A program made the position numbers and the translations under genes. The notes under the pieces are model-generated. The model was not told the DNA's origin. It saw nothing but the letters and a program-made list of their open reading frames with translations, and searched no databases. Source: Candidatus Pelagibacter sp. (GTDB lineage: Bacteria; Pseudomonadota; Alphaproteobacteria; Pelagibacterales; Pelagibacteraceae). From it: a stretch of 25,720 nt of DNA. Shown here in pieces: positions 17,021 to 25,631 of the stretch; positions within the stretch are counted from its first letter, which is position 1; every line of letters starts with the position of its first letter. The stretch covers positions 1,110 to 26,829 of the forward strand of contig NZJU01000029.1 in the NCBI GenBank assembly GCA_002692325.1, in the 5' to 3' direction.

Positions 17021-17593
17021 ATGGACGAAACAAAATCAAAACCTAATTCGCATTTTATTCAGAGTTTTTTAAAGGACAATAAAAAAATATTGATAATATT
17101 CGTTATAATTTTAATTATAATTATTTTAAGTTATTTCTTATTAGATTATTTTAAACAAAAAAAAAATATAAAAATTTCAGAAAAATATAATACTGTTCAA
17201 ATTCAAATTTTAAAAAACCAAAAAATCAAAAATAAAGAAGTTTTGCTAGAAATAATTAATGAAAAAAATAAATTTTACTCTCCCATGGCCTTAAATTTAA
17301 TCTTAGAAAAAAAAATAGATATTTCAAAAAATGAAATAATCAAACTTTTTGATATTATCTTGAGTATCTCGCAAATGAGTGAAAGCGATAAAGATCTTTT
17401 TAAAATAAAAAAAGCAATGTATCTTTCTAGAAGTTCAGAAATAAATGAGGATGAAATTTTAAAATTATTAAATCCCATTATCAATTCTGACTCAGTTTGG
17501 AGGATCAAAGCCATAACTTTTTTAGAGAAATACTACATAACTAATAATGAAATTGAAAAATCTAAAGAATTCTCAAACTTACTTAAAAATTGA
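17021..17593 (+). CDS. YfgM-like membrane-anchored TPR protein
   Basis: The 190-residue protein has one strong membrane segment (residues about 24-43, almost all I, L, F, V) after a short, charged N-terminus, then a helical C-terminal domain. This layout and its place directly before a BamB-like gene match the YfgM/TPR_21 family, in which an inner-membrane anchor presents a TPR-like domain to the periplasm. In E. coli YfgM works with PpiD near the Sec translocon. The sequence here is divergent and Lys/Ile-rich, so the family call rests largely on topology and context. Its stop lies two bases before the likely bamB start. Confidence 0.65.
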   Translation: MDETKSKPNSHFIQSFLKDNKKILIIFVIILIIIILSYFLLDYFKQKKNIKISEKYNTVQIQILKNQKIKNKEVLLEIINEKNKFYSPMALNLILEKKIDISKNEIIKLFDIILSISQMSESDKDLFKIKKAMYLSRSSEINEDEILKLLNPIINSDSVWRIKAITFLEKYYITNNEIEKSKEFSNLLKN

Positions 17594-17595
17594 TA

Positions 17596-18912
17596 ATGAA
17601 AAAAATTTTTCTTTTGATTTTAATTCCACTAACATTATCATGTTCTTTTGATAATAAAACTGGAATATGGAATGAGCAAAAAATAAAAAAAAATAACTCT
17701 AATTTTGCTGATCTAAAATCTTTAAATACAACTAAACAACATGATTTAAAAAAAATACCTCTAAATATAAAGCAATCTCTTTATCTTTCAGATTTAAAAA
17801 AAAACACCAATTGGAGTGATCCATTTTTAAATAATTACAATAATTCCTCAAATATTTTCTTTTCTGAAAAAGGAGAGTATAAATTAACTAAAAAAATAGT
17901 TAAAAAAAAAATCCAACGTAAAATTTTGCTAAAAGGTGATAAGTTTATCTTTAATGACTCAAAAGGAATAATTTACACTTATTCAAAAGACTCAGGAAAA
18001 TTAACAAAATATAATTTTTATAAAAAAAAAATAAAAAATTTTAAAATTAAATTATCTTATTTAGTTTATGATCAAAGTATAATAATATCTGATAATCTGG
18101 GTTATGTTTATTGTATTGATCTAGAGTCAAATAAGTTGATCTGGGCAAAATTTTTCAAAATACCATTTAACTCTAATATTAAAGTTTCGTTAAACCAAAT
18201 ATTTTTAGCAAATTCGAAAAATGAAATACTAGTTCTCGATTTAAATTCCGGAAAAAAAATATGGAGTTTTGGAACTGATAATAATATTTATAAATCAAAA
18301 TTTATAAATAATATCTCAATTTTTGATAAAAATATTTATCTTTTAAATACAAATGGTAGTTTATTTTCAATAAATTATAATAATAAAAATCTTAATTGGA
18401 TTTCAAATTTTAAAAAAAAAGACTCAAATGCTCAGACACCGTTTAAAGGTAAACCCTCAATAATAGATAATAATAAGATATTAATCTCAACAGAGGATCT
18501 TATTTCATTACACCATGTAGAAAGTGGTTATAAATTTTGGGAACTAAATTTAAGTGTAACTCTAAATCCAATAATATCAAACGATTTAATTTTTTTGATT
18601 ACAAAAAAAAACACAATTTTGGTTTTAGAAACGGCTACTGGTAATTTAGTATGGTCTAACAACATAGACAAATACATTAAAAAAGAGGAAGGTTTCTTAG
18701 TAAATAATAATGACACATCGGTTAAAGATTTAAAATTAATTAATAATTCCTTGTATTTATTTACCTCCAAAGAAATAAAAAAGATTGACGCTTTAACTGG
18801 AGAATTTATTTCAAAATTCCAACTTCCTACAAATATTCAATCAGATATAATCTTCGCTGACGGATTTTTATATTTTTTTGATAAAAAAAATAGAATAGTG
18901 ACAATAGGTTAG
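17596..18912 (+). CDS. bamB: BamB-like outer-membrane lipoprotein, PQQ-type beta-propeller
   Basis: The product (438 residues from the ATG at 17596) starts with a lipoprotein signal; the lipobox LTLSC places the acylated Cys at residue 16. An in-frame TTG six bases upstream is possible but overlaps the previous stop and is less likely. The body has repeated propeller blades of the form YCIDLESNKLIWAK, VLDLNSGKKIWSF and VLETATGNLVWSN, the G-K-x-x-W pattern of PQQ-type repeats. BamB is an accessory part of the BAM complex that inserts beta-barrel proteins into the outer membrane. The YfgM-like gene before it supports the call. In many alphaproteobacteria der follows; here the convergent purF does, with a four-base overlap. 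A ten-A run is at 17902-17911. Confidence 0.83.
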   Translation: MKKIFLLILIPLTLSCSFDNKTGIWNEQKIKKNNSNFADLKSLNTTKQHDLKKIPLNIKQSLYLSDLKKNTNWSDPFLNNYNNSSNIFFSEKGEYKLTKKIVKKKIQRKILLKGDKFIFNDSKGIIYTYSKDSGKLTKYNFYKKKIKNFKIKLSYLVYDQSIIISDNLGYVYCIDLESNKLIWAKFFKIPFNSNIKVSLNQIFLANSKNEILVLDLNSGKKIWSFGTDNNIYKSKFINNISIFDKNIYLLNTNGSLFSINYNNKNLNWISNFKKKDSNAQTPFKGKPSIIDNNKILISTEDLISLHHVESGYKFWELNLSVTLNPIISNDLIFLITKKNTILVLETATGNLVWSNNIDKYIKKEEGFLVNNNDTSVKDLKLINNSLYLFTSKEIKKIDALTGEFISKFQLPTNIQSDIIFADGFLYFFDKKNRIVTIG

Positions 18913-20360
18913 TTTGACGATTTTCCACTCAATAAAGACAACTGATTCACTTCAAAATTTTCAATTTTATCAATTGGTTTTAAAGGATAGTCTCCAGTAA
19001 AATAATGATCACTAAATTGAGGATAGCTATTATTTCTTTTACCTTTACCAAGAGCATCATACAAACCATCTAAACTTAAAAAATCAAGCGACTTAGCTTG
19101 TATGTACTTACACATTGCATCTTTATTTTTATTATGAGCTAGTAATTCCTCTTTGGAGGGCATATCTACACCGTAAAAATCAGGAAATTTTATTTCAGGG
19201 CATGCTATTCTAACATGTACTTCTTTTGCTCCCGCGTTATAAAGCATTTTAACAATTTTTAAACTTGTAGTTCCTCTTACTAGAGAGTCATCAATCAAAA
19301 TAATTTTTTTATCTCGAATTATACTTTTTGTGGAGCTAAGTTTTAGTTTTACACCAAAACTTCTAATACTTTGAGTAGGTTCGATGAAAGTTCTTCCAAC
19401 GTAATGATTCCTGATCAAACCAAATTCAAACTTTTTCTTAGACTCATCTGCATAGCCTAAAGCTGCAGCTACACCAGAGTCTGGAACTGGTACTACAATG
19501 TCAGCGTCAACATCAGCCTCTTTTGCTAACTGTCTTCCAAATTCTTTCCTATATTCATACGCACACTTACCATCTAATATACTATCTGGACGAGAAAAAT
19601 AAATGTATTCAAATATACACGGCTTGGCTTTTAATTTAGGAAAAGGTTTGACACTTTTTGTTTTTCCATCTTCCACAACAACAATTTCTCCATTTTCAAC
19701 ATCTCTTATATACTTAGCCCCCACTATATCTAAAGCACAAGTTTCCGATGCAAAGATAAAAGAGTTTTTTAATTTTCCCAAAACTAAAGGTCTAATTCCA
19801 TAAGGATCTCTTAAACCAATTAATTTTTTGTTAGTCATCATCACTAAAGAGTAACCACCTTGTATTTGAAATAAAGCATCTATTATTTTGTCTAAAATTT
19901 TAAGTCTTTTTGATTTAGCGATTAATTGCACAATTGTTTCTGTATCACTTGTAGTCCTAAAAATCGCACCATCTTTAACGAGACTATCTCTCAAAGATAT
20001 TGCATTTGTCAAATTTCCGTTGTGAGCGATACTCAAACCACCAGAGTGCAAGTCAGCAAAAAAAGGTTGAATATTTCTTAGTGAGGTTTCTCCAGTGGTA
20101 GAATATCGATTATGTCCAATTGCAAAGTTTCCTGGAAGATTTTTAATAACATCTGATTTAGTAAAATGATCTCCAACTAAACCTTGTTTTTTTTCTGAAT
20201 AAAAATTTTTTCCGTCGTATGAAACTATTCCACAACCTTCTTGTCCTCGATGTTGAAGAGAATGGAGACCCAAAGCAACTAATGCTGATGCTTCGTCATG
20301 ATTTGAAATACCAAAAACCCCACACTCCTCTCTTAATTTATCTGATTTATATATTTTCAA
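18909..20360 (-). CDS. purF: Amidophosphoribosyltransferase
   Basis: PurF transfers ammonia from glutamine to PRPP, the first committed step of purine synthesis. The 483-residue product has a 12-residue leader before the nucleophile Cys13 (EECGVFGIS), so it should mature by propeptide removal as in the Bacillus enzyme. The glutaminase part has HNRYSTTG (83-90) and HNGNLTN; the phosphoribosyltransferase part has PDSGVAAALGYA and the PRPP motif IDDSLVRGTT at 356-365. Two of the four positions that bind the 4Fe-4S cluster in B. subtilis are Cys here (248, 387), but the C-terminal pair is replaced by Ser450 and Tyr453. It is the last gene of the minus-strand run, overlapping cvpA by 14 bases. Confidence 0.97.
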   Translation of the reverse strand: MKIYKSDKLREECGVFGISNHDEASALVALGLHSLQHRGQEGCGIVSYDGKNFYSEKKQGLVGDHFTKSDVIKNLPGNFAIGHNRYSTTGETSLRNIQPFFADLHSGGLSIAHNGNLTNAISLRDSLVKDGAIFRTTSDTETIVQLIAKSKRLKILDKIIDALFQIQGGYSLVMMTNKKLIGLRDPYGIRPLVLGKLKNSFIFASETCALDIVGAKYIRDVENGEIVVVEDGKTKSVKPFPKLKAKPCIFEYIYFSRPDSILDGKCAYEYRKEFGRQLAKEADVDADIVVPVPDSGVAAALGYADESKKKFEFGLIRNHYVGRTFIEPTQSIRSFGVKLKLSSTKSIIRDKKIILIDDSLVRGTTSLKIVKMLYNAGAKEVHVRIACPEIKFPDFYGVDMPSKEELLAHNKNKDAMCKYIQAKSLDFLSLDGLYDALGKGKRNNSYPQFSDHYFTGDYPLKPIDKIENFEVNQLSLLSGKSSN

Positions 20361-20895
20361 TTTTTTCCTTGCTGTCCTTTAAGTCTCTGTATTCTGGAAA
20401 TTCTTCGACTAAAATCTCACTACTATTTTTAATAAAATTATATGTCAGTGCTTCATCAATTTTTATACTCCAATTATTAAAGGGATAAAACCAATTAATT
20501 ATTGAGAATAAGCATACAGAAACTATATAACCTTTAAAAAAACCAAAGAAAAAACCAAAAGTTTTATCCATTGGGCCGAATCCAGTCCATTTCATTGAAC
20601 TATTTATAGCCTTACCTAACAGTATGAGTGAAAATAGAAATGATATGTATAAAATTAATCCTAAACCCAAGTCATTGATAAAAGGAGAGTCTACATAAGT
20701 AGATACCCAAGGTTGAATTTTAGGAACAAATATTATTGTCAATATTAATGCAACTATCCATTTTAAGAAAGATAAAAAACTCAATGAAAAACCTTTCAAG
20801 GAGCATTGGAACACATTATAAATTAAAATTATAGCAATAACTAAATCAAACCAACTAATATTATTTAAAACAATTTCTATTAAATCATTACCCAT
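20347..20895 (-). CDS. cvpA: CvpA-family membrane protein
   Basis: This 182-residue inner-membrane protein has four hydrophobic segments, near residues 15-35, 37-60, 76-97 and 115-135. The N-terminal FDLVIAIILIYNVFQCSLKGF with the LKGF step into the second segment is the CvpA signature. CvpA is needed for colicin V production and bile or envelope stress tolerance in enterobacteria; its molecular role is unsettled. Its position immediately before purF, with a 14-base overlap, is the classical bacterial arrangement and supports both calls. The start shares one base with the stop of the upstream RND gene (TAATG). Confidence 0.87.
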   Translation of the reverse strand: MGNDLIEIVLNNISWFDLVIAIILIYNVFQCSLKGFSLSFLSFLKWIVALILTIIFVPKIQPWVSTYVDSPFINDLGLGLILYISFLFSLILLGKAINSSMKWTGFGPMDKTFGFFFGFFKGYIVSVCLFSIINWFYPFNNWSIKIDEALTYNFIKNSSEILVEEFPEYRDLKDSKEKIENI

Positions 20896-23351
20896 TAAGA
20901 TAATTCTTTGCCAAAAGGTTTTAGAATAATTATAAGCTTAGGTAATAAAGTTAAAACTGATATTAATGCCAACAACATTGCTAAGCCAGTAAAAATTCCA
21001 AAATATATAGTAGGAATAAAATTCGACAATATTAAGATTGAAAACCCAAAGACAATAGTTATAGAGGTATTTAAAATCGCAATACCTACGGTGCTGTGAC
21101 ATCTTTCAACCGTAAGATTATAATTCTTTATTTTTTCAAATTCCTCCTTAAATCTATAAATATAATGAATGCTATTATCTACAGCTATACCAATTGTTAT
21201 TGCCGCTATTGTAATTGTCATCATATCCAAAGGTATATTGGCAAAACCAATTATTCCTAAGATAAAAAAAGCTGCAACAAAGTTAGGAGTCACTCCTATA
21301 AATGATAGCATTATATTTCGAAACAAAATAAAGAACATTAAAGAAATTCCCAAAATTACCACTCCTAATGTTAGAATTTGTGATTTAAATAAACTTTGAA
21401 GTAAATTATTAAACAAAATTAATATTCCTGTGAGCCTAAATTCGTCTTCTTTAAGGTTTAATTTATCTCTAAGATCAGTTTTAATTTTTTTTATCAAATC
21501 ATTTCTTCTTAAATCCTCCAAAGAATCTTTTATCCTTACACTTATCCTTGCTTCATCATTGTCTACAGAAATATAAGGGCTAATTATTTCTTTTTTAATA
21601 TTTTCAGGAATTTTGCTATATAAAACTGCGATTTCTAAACTTTGTAATTTTTTTTCATTGAGATCTTCAGCTACCCTAATTATTGATCCAAAAGAGAGAA
21701 CTTTACCTATTTCAGGTAGGGAGTCCAAATAATCATGAACATTTAAAATCTTGTCAATCTTGTTTCTAGTAAACCAATATTTAGATTTACTGGACTCGTC
21801 TTCGTCATCATCCCATTCGGAAAACTCATCATCGTCAGATTTTTCTTTACTAGAAGGAAATTTAATTATTATATCTAGCGGTGTAGTTCCACCTAAATCA
21901 TCGTCTATTTTTTTCATTCCTTTATAAATTTCAGTGTCTTTATCAAAATAATTTATAAAGCTATTCTCTACTTCGAGTTTTAAGATACCTTTTATACTAA
22001 AAAAAATAACTAGCAAAAAAGATCCAAGGATCAAAAAAGTATTTTTTTGTGAAAATTTACTTAATGCATTTGTTATTTTAGATTTGTTATTTTCTGTCAC
22101 ACTAATCTCGTTTTCTTTAGAAAGAGATGTTATTAAAGATGGAATTAAAAAAAAAGTGACTAACATTGAAACTATTAATCCTAAAGTCATCATATAACCA
22201 AAATCTATAATAGGTTTAATACCGCTAAAGACTAAAGACAAAAAAGCACAAATAGTTGTTAAAACAGTATATAAAATAGGCAGAAACATTTTTCTTGATG
22301 TTTCAATGATTGCTTGATTTTTGGAATAACCTAATTCTTTTACAATTTGTAAAAATCTAACTGAAAAATGAATATTCATCGCCATATTCAGTATTAACAT
22401 TAGCGCAATAAAATTTGAGGAAATTACAGTAACTTTCCAACCCAAGAACCCAAGAATGCCCATCATTATTATGACCGAAGTAGAGCAACCTATTAAAGGA
22501 ATAATAACCCATTTTATATTTCTAAATATAAACCACAGAGTAATAACAATAAAAACAAACACTCCCAATCCAAATACTGTTATGTCATTTTTAATAAAAG
22601 TCATCATATCATCCGCAATCATCGGAACACCACCAAGGTGTATTTTGGAATTACTACCAAATTTTGAAATTATCTCTCTGATTTCATTAATATTTTGATG
22701 ATTTCTTTTGTTATATAAATTTTTATAATCTTCATATTCACTTAAAAAAATTTTATAAGCCTTTTTATTAAAAGAATTTTCATTATTTTTAGATTGCAAA
22801 AAATATTCATTTTTAAGTTTAATATATTCTTTTAATCTTTTATCTACTTTAAGATAAACAACTATTCCCGAGGTTTTACCATCACTACTGATCACATAAT
22901 TCTTATAAATAGGGCTATTTCTGATTTCGTCAAATCCTCTTTCTTTATCTATTTCAGGATAGGATAAAGTTTTATAATTTTTAATTCTATCCATAAGGGA
23001 CTCATCACTGCTTTTTAATAACGGAACATCAACAATCGTGATTACGCTATCTACCCAAGAGAGTTTTTCAATTTTGGATTTTAAAAGTTGTATATTAATA
23101 ATTGTTTCTTCATCTACAAAACTCGAAACTGGTGAATATGTTAAAAATAAGAAATCTTTTGAACCATATCTTTCATTAATTTCTCTTAAATATTGAAGAT
23201 CTTCGTCTCCCTCTAACAACAAAGCGTCTGAAGACGCATCTAAATTAAAATTTTTGGAAAAATTTATTGAAAAAGCAATTAGTAAACCCAAAATTATCAA
23301 AGTAAACTTAGAAAAATCAGTGATAATTTTGCTATAAATTTTCAGATACAT
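20895..23351 (-). CDS. RND-superfamily (MMPL-type) permease
   Basis: The 818-residue protein has the duplicated RND layout: a first membrane helix at residues about 16-34, a large periplasmic loop, a bundle of five helices at about 255-420, then a seventh helix (about 437-455), a second periplasmic loop and a final bundle at about 655-810. Each half has the MMPL/sterol-sensing-type core (SSNFIALMLILNMAMNIHFSVRF; ITIAAITIGIAVDNSIHYIYRF), the second with the Asp in GIAVDNS. Such transporters without a fusion partner often move lipids, hopanoids or other hydrophobic compounds; the substrate is unknown. Residues about 503-520 form a very acidic stretch (DDDEF, WDDDEDE). It lies between dnaB and cvpA, where alr and radA usually are in alphaproteobacteria. 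Confidence 0.88.
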   Translation of the reverse strand: MYLKIYSKIITDFSKFTLIILGLLIAFSINFSKNFNLDASSDALLLEGDEDLQYLREINERYGSKDFLFLTYSPVSSFVDEETIINIQLLKSKIEKLSWVDSVITIVDVPLLKSSDESLMDRIKNYKTLSYPEIDKERGFDEIRNSPIYKNYVISSDGKTSGIVVYLKVDKRLKEYIKLKNEYFLQSKNNENSFNKKAYKIFLSEYEDYKNLYNKRNHQNINEIREIISKFGSNSKIHLGGVPMIADDMMTFIKNDITVFGLGVFVFIVITLWFIFRNIKWVIIPLIGCSTSVIIMMGILGFLGWKVTVISSNFIALMLILNMAMNIHFSVRFLQIVKELGYSKNQAIIETSRKMFLPILYTVLTTICAFLSLVFSGIKPIIDFGYMMTLGLIVSMLVTFFLIPSLITSLSKENEISVTENNKSKITNALSKFSQKNTFLILGSFLLVIFFSIKGILKLEVENSFINYFDKDTEIYKGMKKIDDDLGGTTPLDIIIKFPSSKEKSDDDEFSEWDDDEDESSKSKYWFTRNKIDKILNVHDYLDSLPEIGKVLSFGSIIRVAEDLNEKKLQSLEIAVLYSKIPENIKKEIISPYISVDNDEARISVRIKDSLEDLRRNDLIKKIKTDLRDKLNLKEDEFRLTGILILFNNLLQSLFKSQILTLGVVILGISLMFFILFRNIMLSFIGVTPNFVAAFFILGIIGFANIPLDMMTITIAAITIGIAVDNSIHYIYRFKEEFEKIKNYNLTVERCHSTVGIAILNTSITIVFGFSILILSNFIPTIYFGIFTGLAMLLALISVLTLLPKLIIILKPFGKELS

Positions 23352-23398
23352 AAGCGACTTTTAATTTTATATCATCAAAAAATATAAATAAAATAAGA

Positions 23399-24826
23399 TT
23401 ATTTTTTTGTTGTGTCTTTAAATCTGGTATATTTTCCCTCAAATTCTAAATAAATTTTACCAGTTGGACCGTGTCTTTGTTTTCCAATATTTATCTCGGC
23501 TAAGCCGTAAACGTCATTCATTTTAGATTGCCATTCTGCATGCTCAATAGTGCCAGTTTTTGGCTGTTTTTTCTCGAGATAATACTCTTCCCTAAATATA
23601 AACATAACAACATCAGCATCTTGTTCGATTGATCCTGACTCTCTTAGATCAGATAATTGAGGCTGTCTATCGTCTCTTTGCTCGACTGCTCTGGATAATT
23701 GTGACAAGGCAAGAACAGGCACACTTAGCTCTTTTGCCAAGGCTTTCAAACCTTGAGTTATTTCTGAAATTTCTTGCACTCTTCCCTCGTATTTATTAGA
23801 GTTTACCTTCATCAACTGAATATAATCAACTACAATCATGTCTAATCCAAATAACCTTTTTATTCTCCTTGCTCTGTTGCTTAGTTTTGCGATAGTAATC
23901 GCTGGCGTTTCATCAATGTAAAGTGGTAAATCATAGATATCTCTAGAAGTTTGAATAAACTTATTTAATTGTTCCTCTGAGGCTTTGCCTCTCCTTATAT
24001 CAGTAGATTGAATTCTAGTTTGTTCAGATAAGATTCTGGTTGATAGTTGTTCAGAAGACATCTCGAGAGAAAAGAACGCTACAGACGATTTTCTGTTATC
24101 ATTTTTAATTTTTAATGCAGCATTAAAAGCGATATTTGTGGCTAATGCAGTTTTCCCCATTGACGGCCTCGCCGCAATTATAACCAAATCAGATTTATGT
24201 AATCCACCTAATTTCTCATCTAAATCTTTGAGCCCAGTTGGCACCCCAACAATACCCTGATCATTCTGCATCGCTTGAGTAGCCATTTGAATCGTTTGGT
24301 CTAATGCAGTGTTAAACTTCAAAAAAGATTGTGAAAAAGAACCTCTTTCAGCTAAATCAAATAATGATTTTTCAGAATTTTCAATTATATCTTCTGAGGT
24401 AATATCCAAGTTTTCAGTTTTAGCATTTGAATTAATATTTTCAGCTATTTCTATCAATTCTCTTCTCACAAAATTATCATGAATAACTTTTGCATAATCC
24501 ACAGATTGTTTAATAGAGGATGAAAATCTTGTTAATTTAATTAGATATTCGGTTCCACCTACATCATTTAAAGAATTATCTTTATCGTTTTCAAAATAAT
24601 TTTTTATAGTTATTGGATTTGCTATCATTCCCTTAGCGTTTAAGTTTTCTATAATTTCAAAAATTTTCTTGTGACCTGGATCATAAAATTTAGATGCGCT
24701 TACAATATTGGCTATCTCGTCGAGAATGTCATTGTTTACAAGTATTGAGCCTATAAGAGCTTGTTCAGCTTCAATATTCGACGGTACTTTTATTTGTTTT
24801 TTTAATTTGAGACCTACATTCTCCAT
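23399..24826 (-). CDS. dnaB: Replicative DNA helicase
   Basis: DnaB unwinds DNA as a hexamer at the fork and contacts primase. The 475-residue product has the N-terminal collar domain (IEAEQALIGSIL at about 18-29, then LVNNDILDEI), a linker, and the RecA-like motor with Walker A ARPSMGKT at residues 219-226, FFSLEMSSEQL, the Walker B segment MIVVDYIQLM and the arginine-finger region EQDADVVMFIFR. No intein is inserted, although dnaB is a common intein host. It is 76 bases downstream of rplI and may have its own promoter there. The 47 bases to the RND gene show no clear terminator. Confidence 0.98.
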   Translation of the reverse strand: MENVGLKLKKQIKVPSNIEAEQALIGSILVNNDILDEIANIVSASKFYDPGHKKIFEIIENLNAKGMIANPITIKNYFENDKDNSLNDVGGTEYLIKLTRFSSSIKQSVDYAKVIHDNFVRRELIEIAENINSNAKTENLDITSEDIIENSEKSLFDLAERGSFSQSFLKFNTALDQTIQMATQAMQNDQGIVGVPTGLKDLDEKLGGLHKSDLVIIAARPSMGKTALATNIAFNAALKIKNDNRKSSVAFFSLEMSSEQLSTRILSEQTRIQSTDIRRGKASEEQLNKFIQTSRDIYDLPLYIDETPAITIAKLSNRARRIKRLFGLDMIVVDYIQLMKVNSNKYEGRVQEISEITQGLKALAKELSVPVLALSQLSRAVEQRDDRQPQLSDLRESGSIEQDADVVMFIFREEYYLEKKQPKTGTIEHAEWQSKMNDVYGLAEINIGKQRHGPTGKIYLEFEGKYTRFKDTTKK

Positions 24827-24857
24827 TTTGACAAATTAGTTGAATGTAATTATTTTT

Positions 24858-24886
24858 AAAGTAAAAGTTACTCACTCAATTTTCAA
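24858..24886 (-). promoter_or_regulatory. Candidate dnaB promoter
   Basis: On the minus strand TTGAAA (24881-24886) and TACTTT (24858-24863) are 17 bases apart, in the 76-base gap between rplI and dnaB. The -10 match is weak (three of six). It would let dnaB be transcribed apart from the ribosomal protein genes. Confidence 0.35.
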
Positions 24887-24902
24887 CCTGTGGAGAAGTT
24901 AA

Positions 24903-25358
24903 TTAGGAAGCTTGGTGTTTTTTAATCTCAATTGTAAATATAGATTTTACTTCTGCATGTAAATTTAGTTGTACTTCGAATTTTCCAATCCCATTAATAT
25001 CTTTTTTTTGTTCAATTGAAGAGGGTTCAATTTTAACTTGAAACTTTTCTTCGATTAGGGAAACTATTTCTTTGGGTTTAATCGATGCATAAAGTTCACC
25101 GTTGTCTTTAGTTTCTTTGTTAACAGAAATAATCTTTTTATTAATTTTTTCGGATATCATTAAAAATTTTTTCTTAATCTCGTTATCTTTTTTATTTAAT
25201 TCATCTTTCTTTCTACCAACAATATCAAGATTCTGTTTATTTGATCTTAGAGCTTTTCCTTGCGCTAATAGATAATTTCTAGCATAACCGTCTTTAACCT
25301 TAACGACTTCTCCAATTTTTCCAAGTTTAGATATATTTTCTAACAAAATTATTTCCAT
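24903..25358 (-). CDS. rplI: 50S ribosomal protein L9
   Basis: L9 binds 23S rRNA and reaches out from the L1 stalk base. The 151-residue product has the highly conserved N-terminal domain (MEIILLENISKLGKIG, then VVKVKDGYARNYLLAQGKA) and a long, Lys-rich connecting helix, with a divergent C-terminal domain ending in KKHQAS. It follows rpsR with a one-base overlap (TAATG), the normal S6-S18-L9 operon. Confidence 0.97.
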   Translation of the reverse strand: MEIILLENISKLGKIGEVVKVKDGYARNYLLAQGKALRSNKQNLDIVGRKKDELNKKDNEIKKKFLMISEKINKKIISVNKETKDNGELYASIKPKEIVSLIEEKFQVKIEPSSIEQKKDINGIGKFEVQLNLHAEVKSIFTIEIKKHQAS

Positions 25359-25630
25359 TAAATTAATCCTAAAATTTTTGCTTTTTTAATTTCAGCTGCA
25401 AGTTTTCTTTGGCTTCCTTGCGATACAGATGTAATCTTTGAAGATAATATTTTATTATTTTCAGTTAAGTATCTTCTTAAAAGTTTTACATTTTTGTAAT
25501 CTATCACCTCAGCATTTTTTTTGGAAAAAGGACATTTTTTGGAAAACCTTAAGTCATTTTTTTGAAATAAACTTAGTTTAGCTAGTGGACTTTGTCCTCT
25601 TTTGTTAAATTTAGTTTTTCTACTTTTCAT
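25358..25630 (-). CDS. rpsR: 30S ribosomal protein S18
   Basis: S18 pairs with S6 on the platform of the 30S subunit. I choose the ATG at 25628-25630, giving 90 residues (MKSRKTKFNKRG). A longer frame from a TTG at 25660 would add ten residues but runs over the end of rpsF, whose stop codon is at 25632-25634; the ATG lies one base after it. The conserved core reads CPFSKKNAEVIDYKNVKLLRRYLTENNKIL, followed by GSQRKLAAEIKKAKILGLI, where family members have RKQR.A..IKRAR..ALLP. The product is somewhat longer than the E. coli protein (75) at the N-terminus, usual for alphaproteobacteria. Confidence 0.96.
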   Translation of the reverse strand: MKSRKTKFNKRGQSPLAKLSLFQKNDLRFSKKCPFSKKNAEVIDYKNVKLLRRYLTENNKILSSKITSVSQGSQRKLAAEIKKAKILGLI

Positions 25631-25631
25631 G

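Noticed and set aside
17590..17595. TTG start for the BamB-like lipoprotein
   Set aside because: It overlaps the previous stop codon and only adds two residues; the ATG at 17596 gives a clean lipoprotein signal.
24889..24897. TGTGGAGAA, one mismatch from a DnaA box, upstream of dnaB
   Set aside because: A single imperfect 9-mer without a cluster or AT-rich unwinding arrangement is not evidence for an origin or DnaA control.
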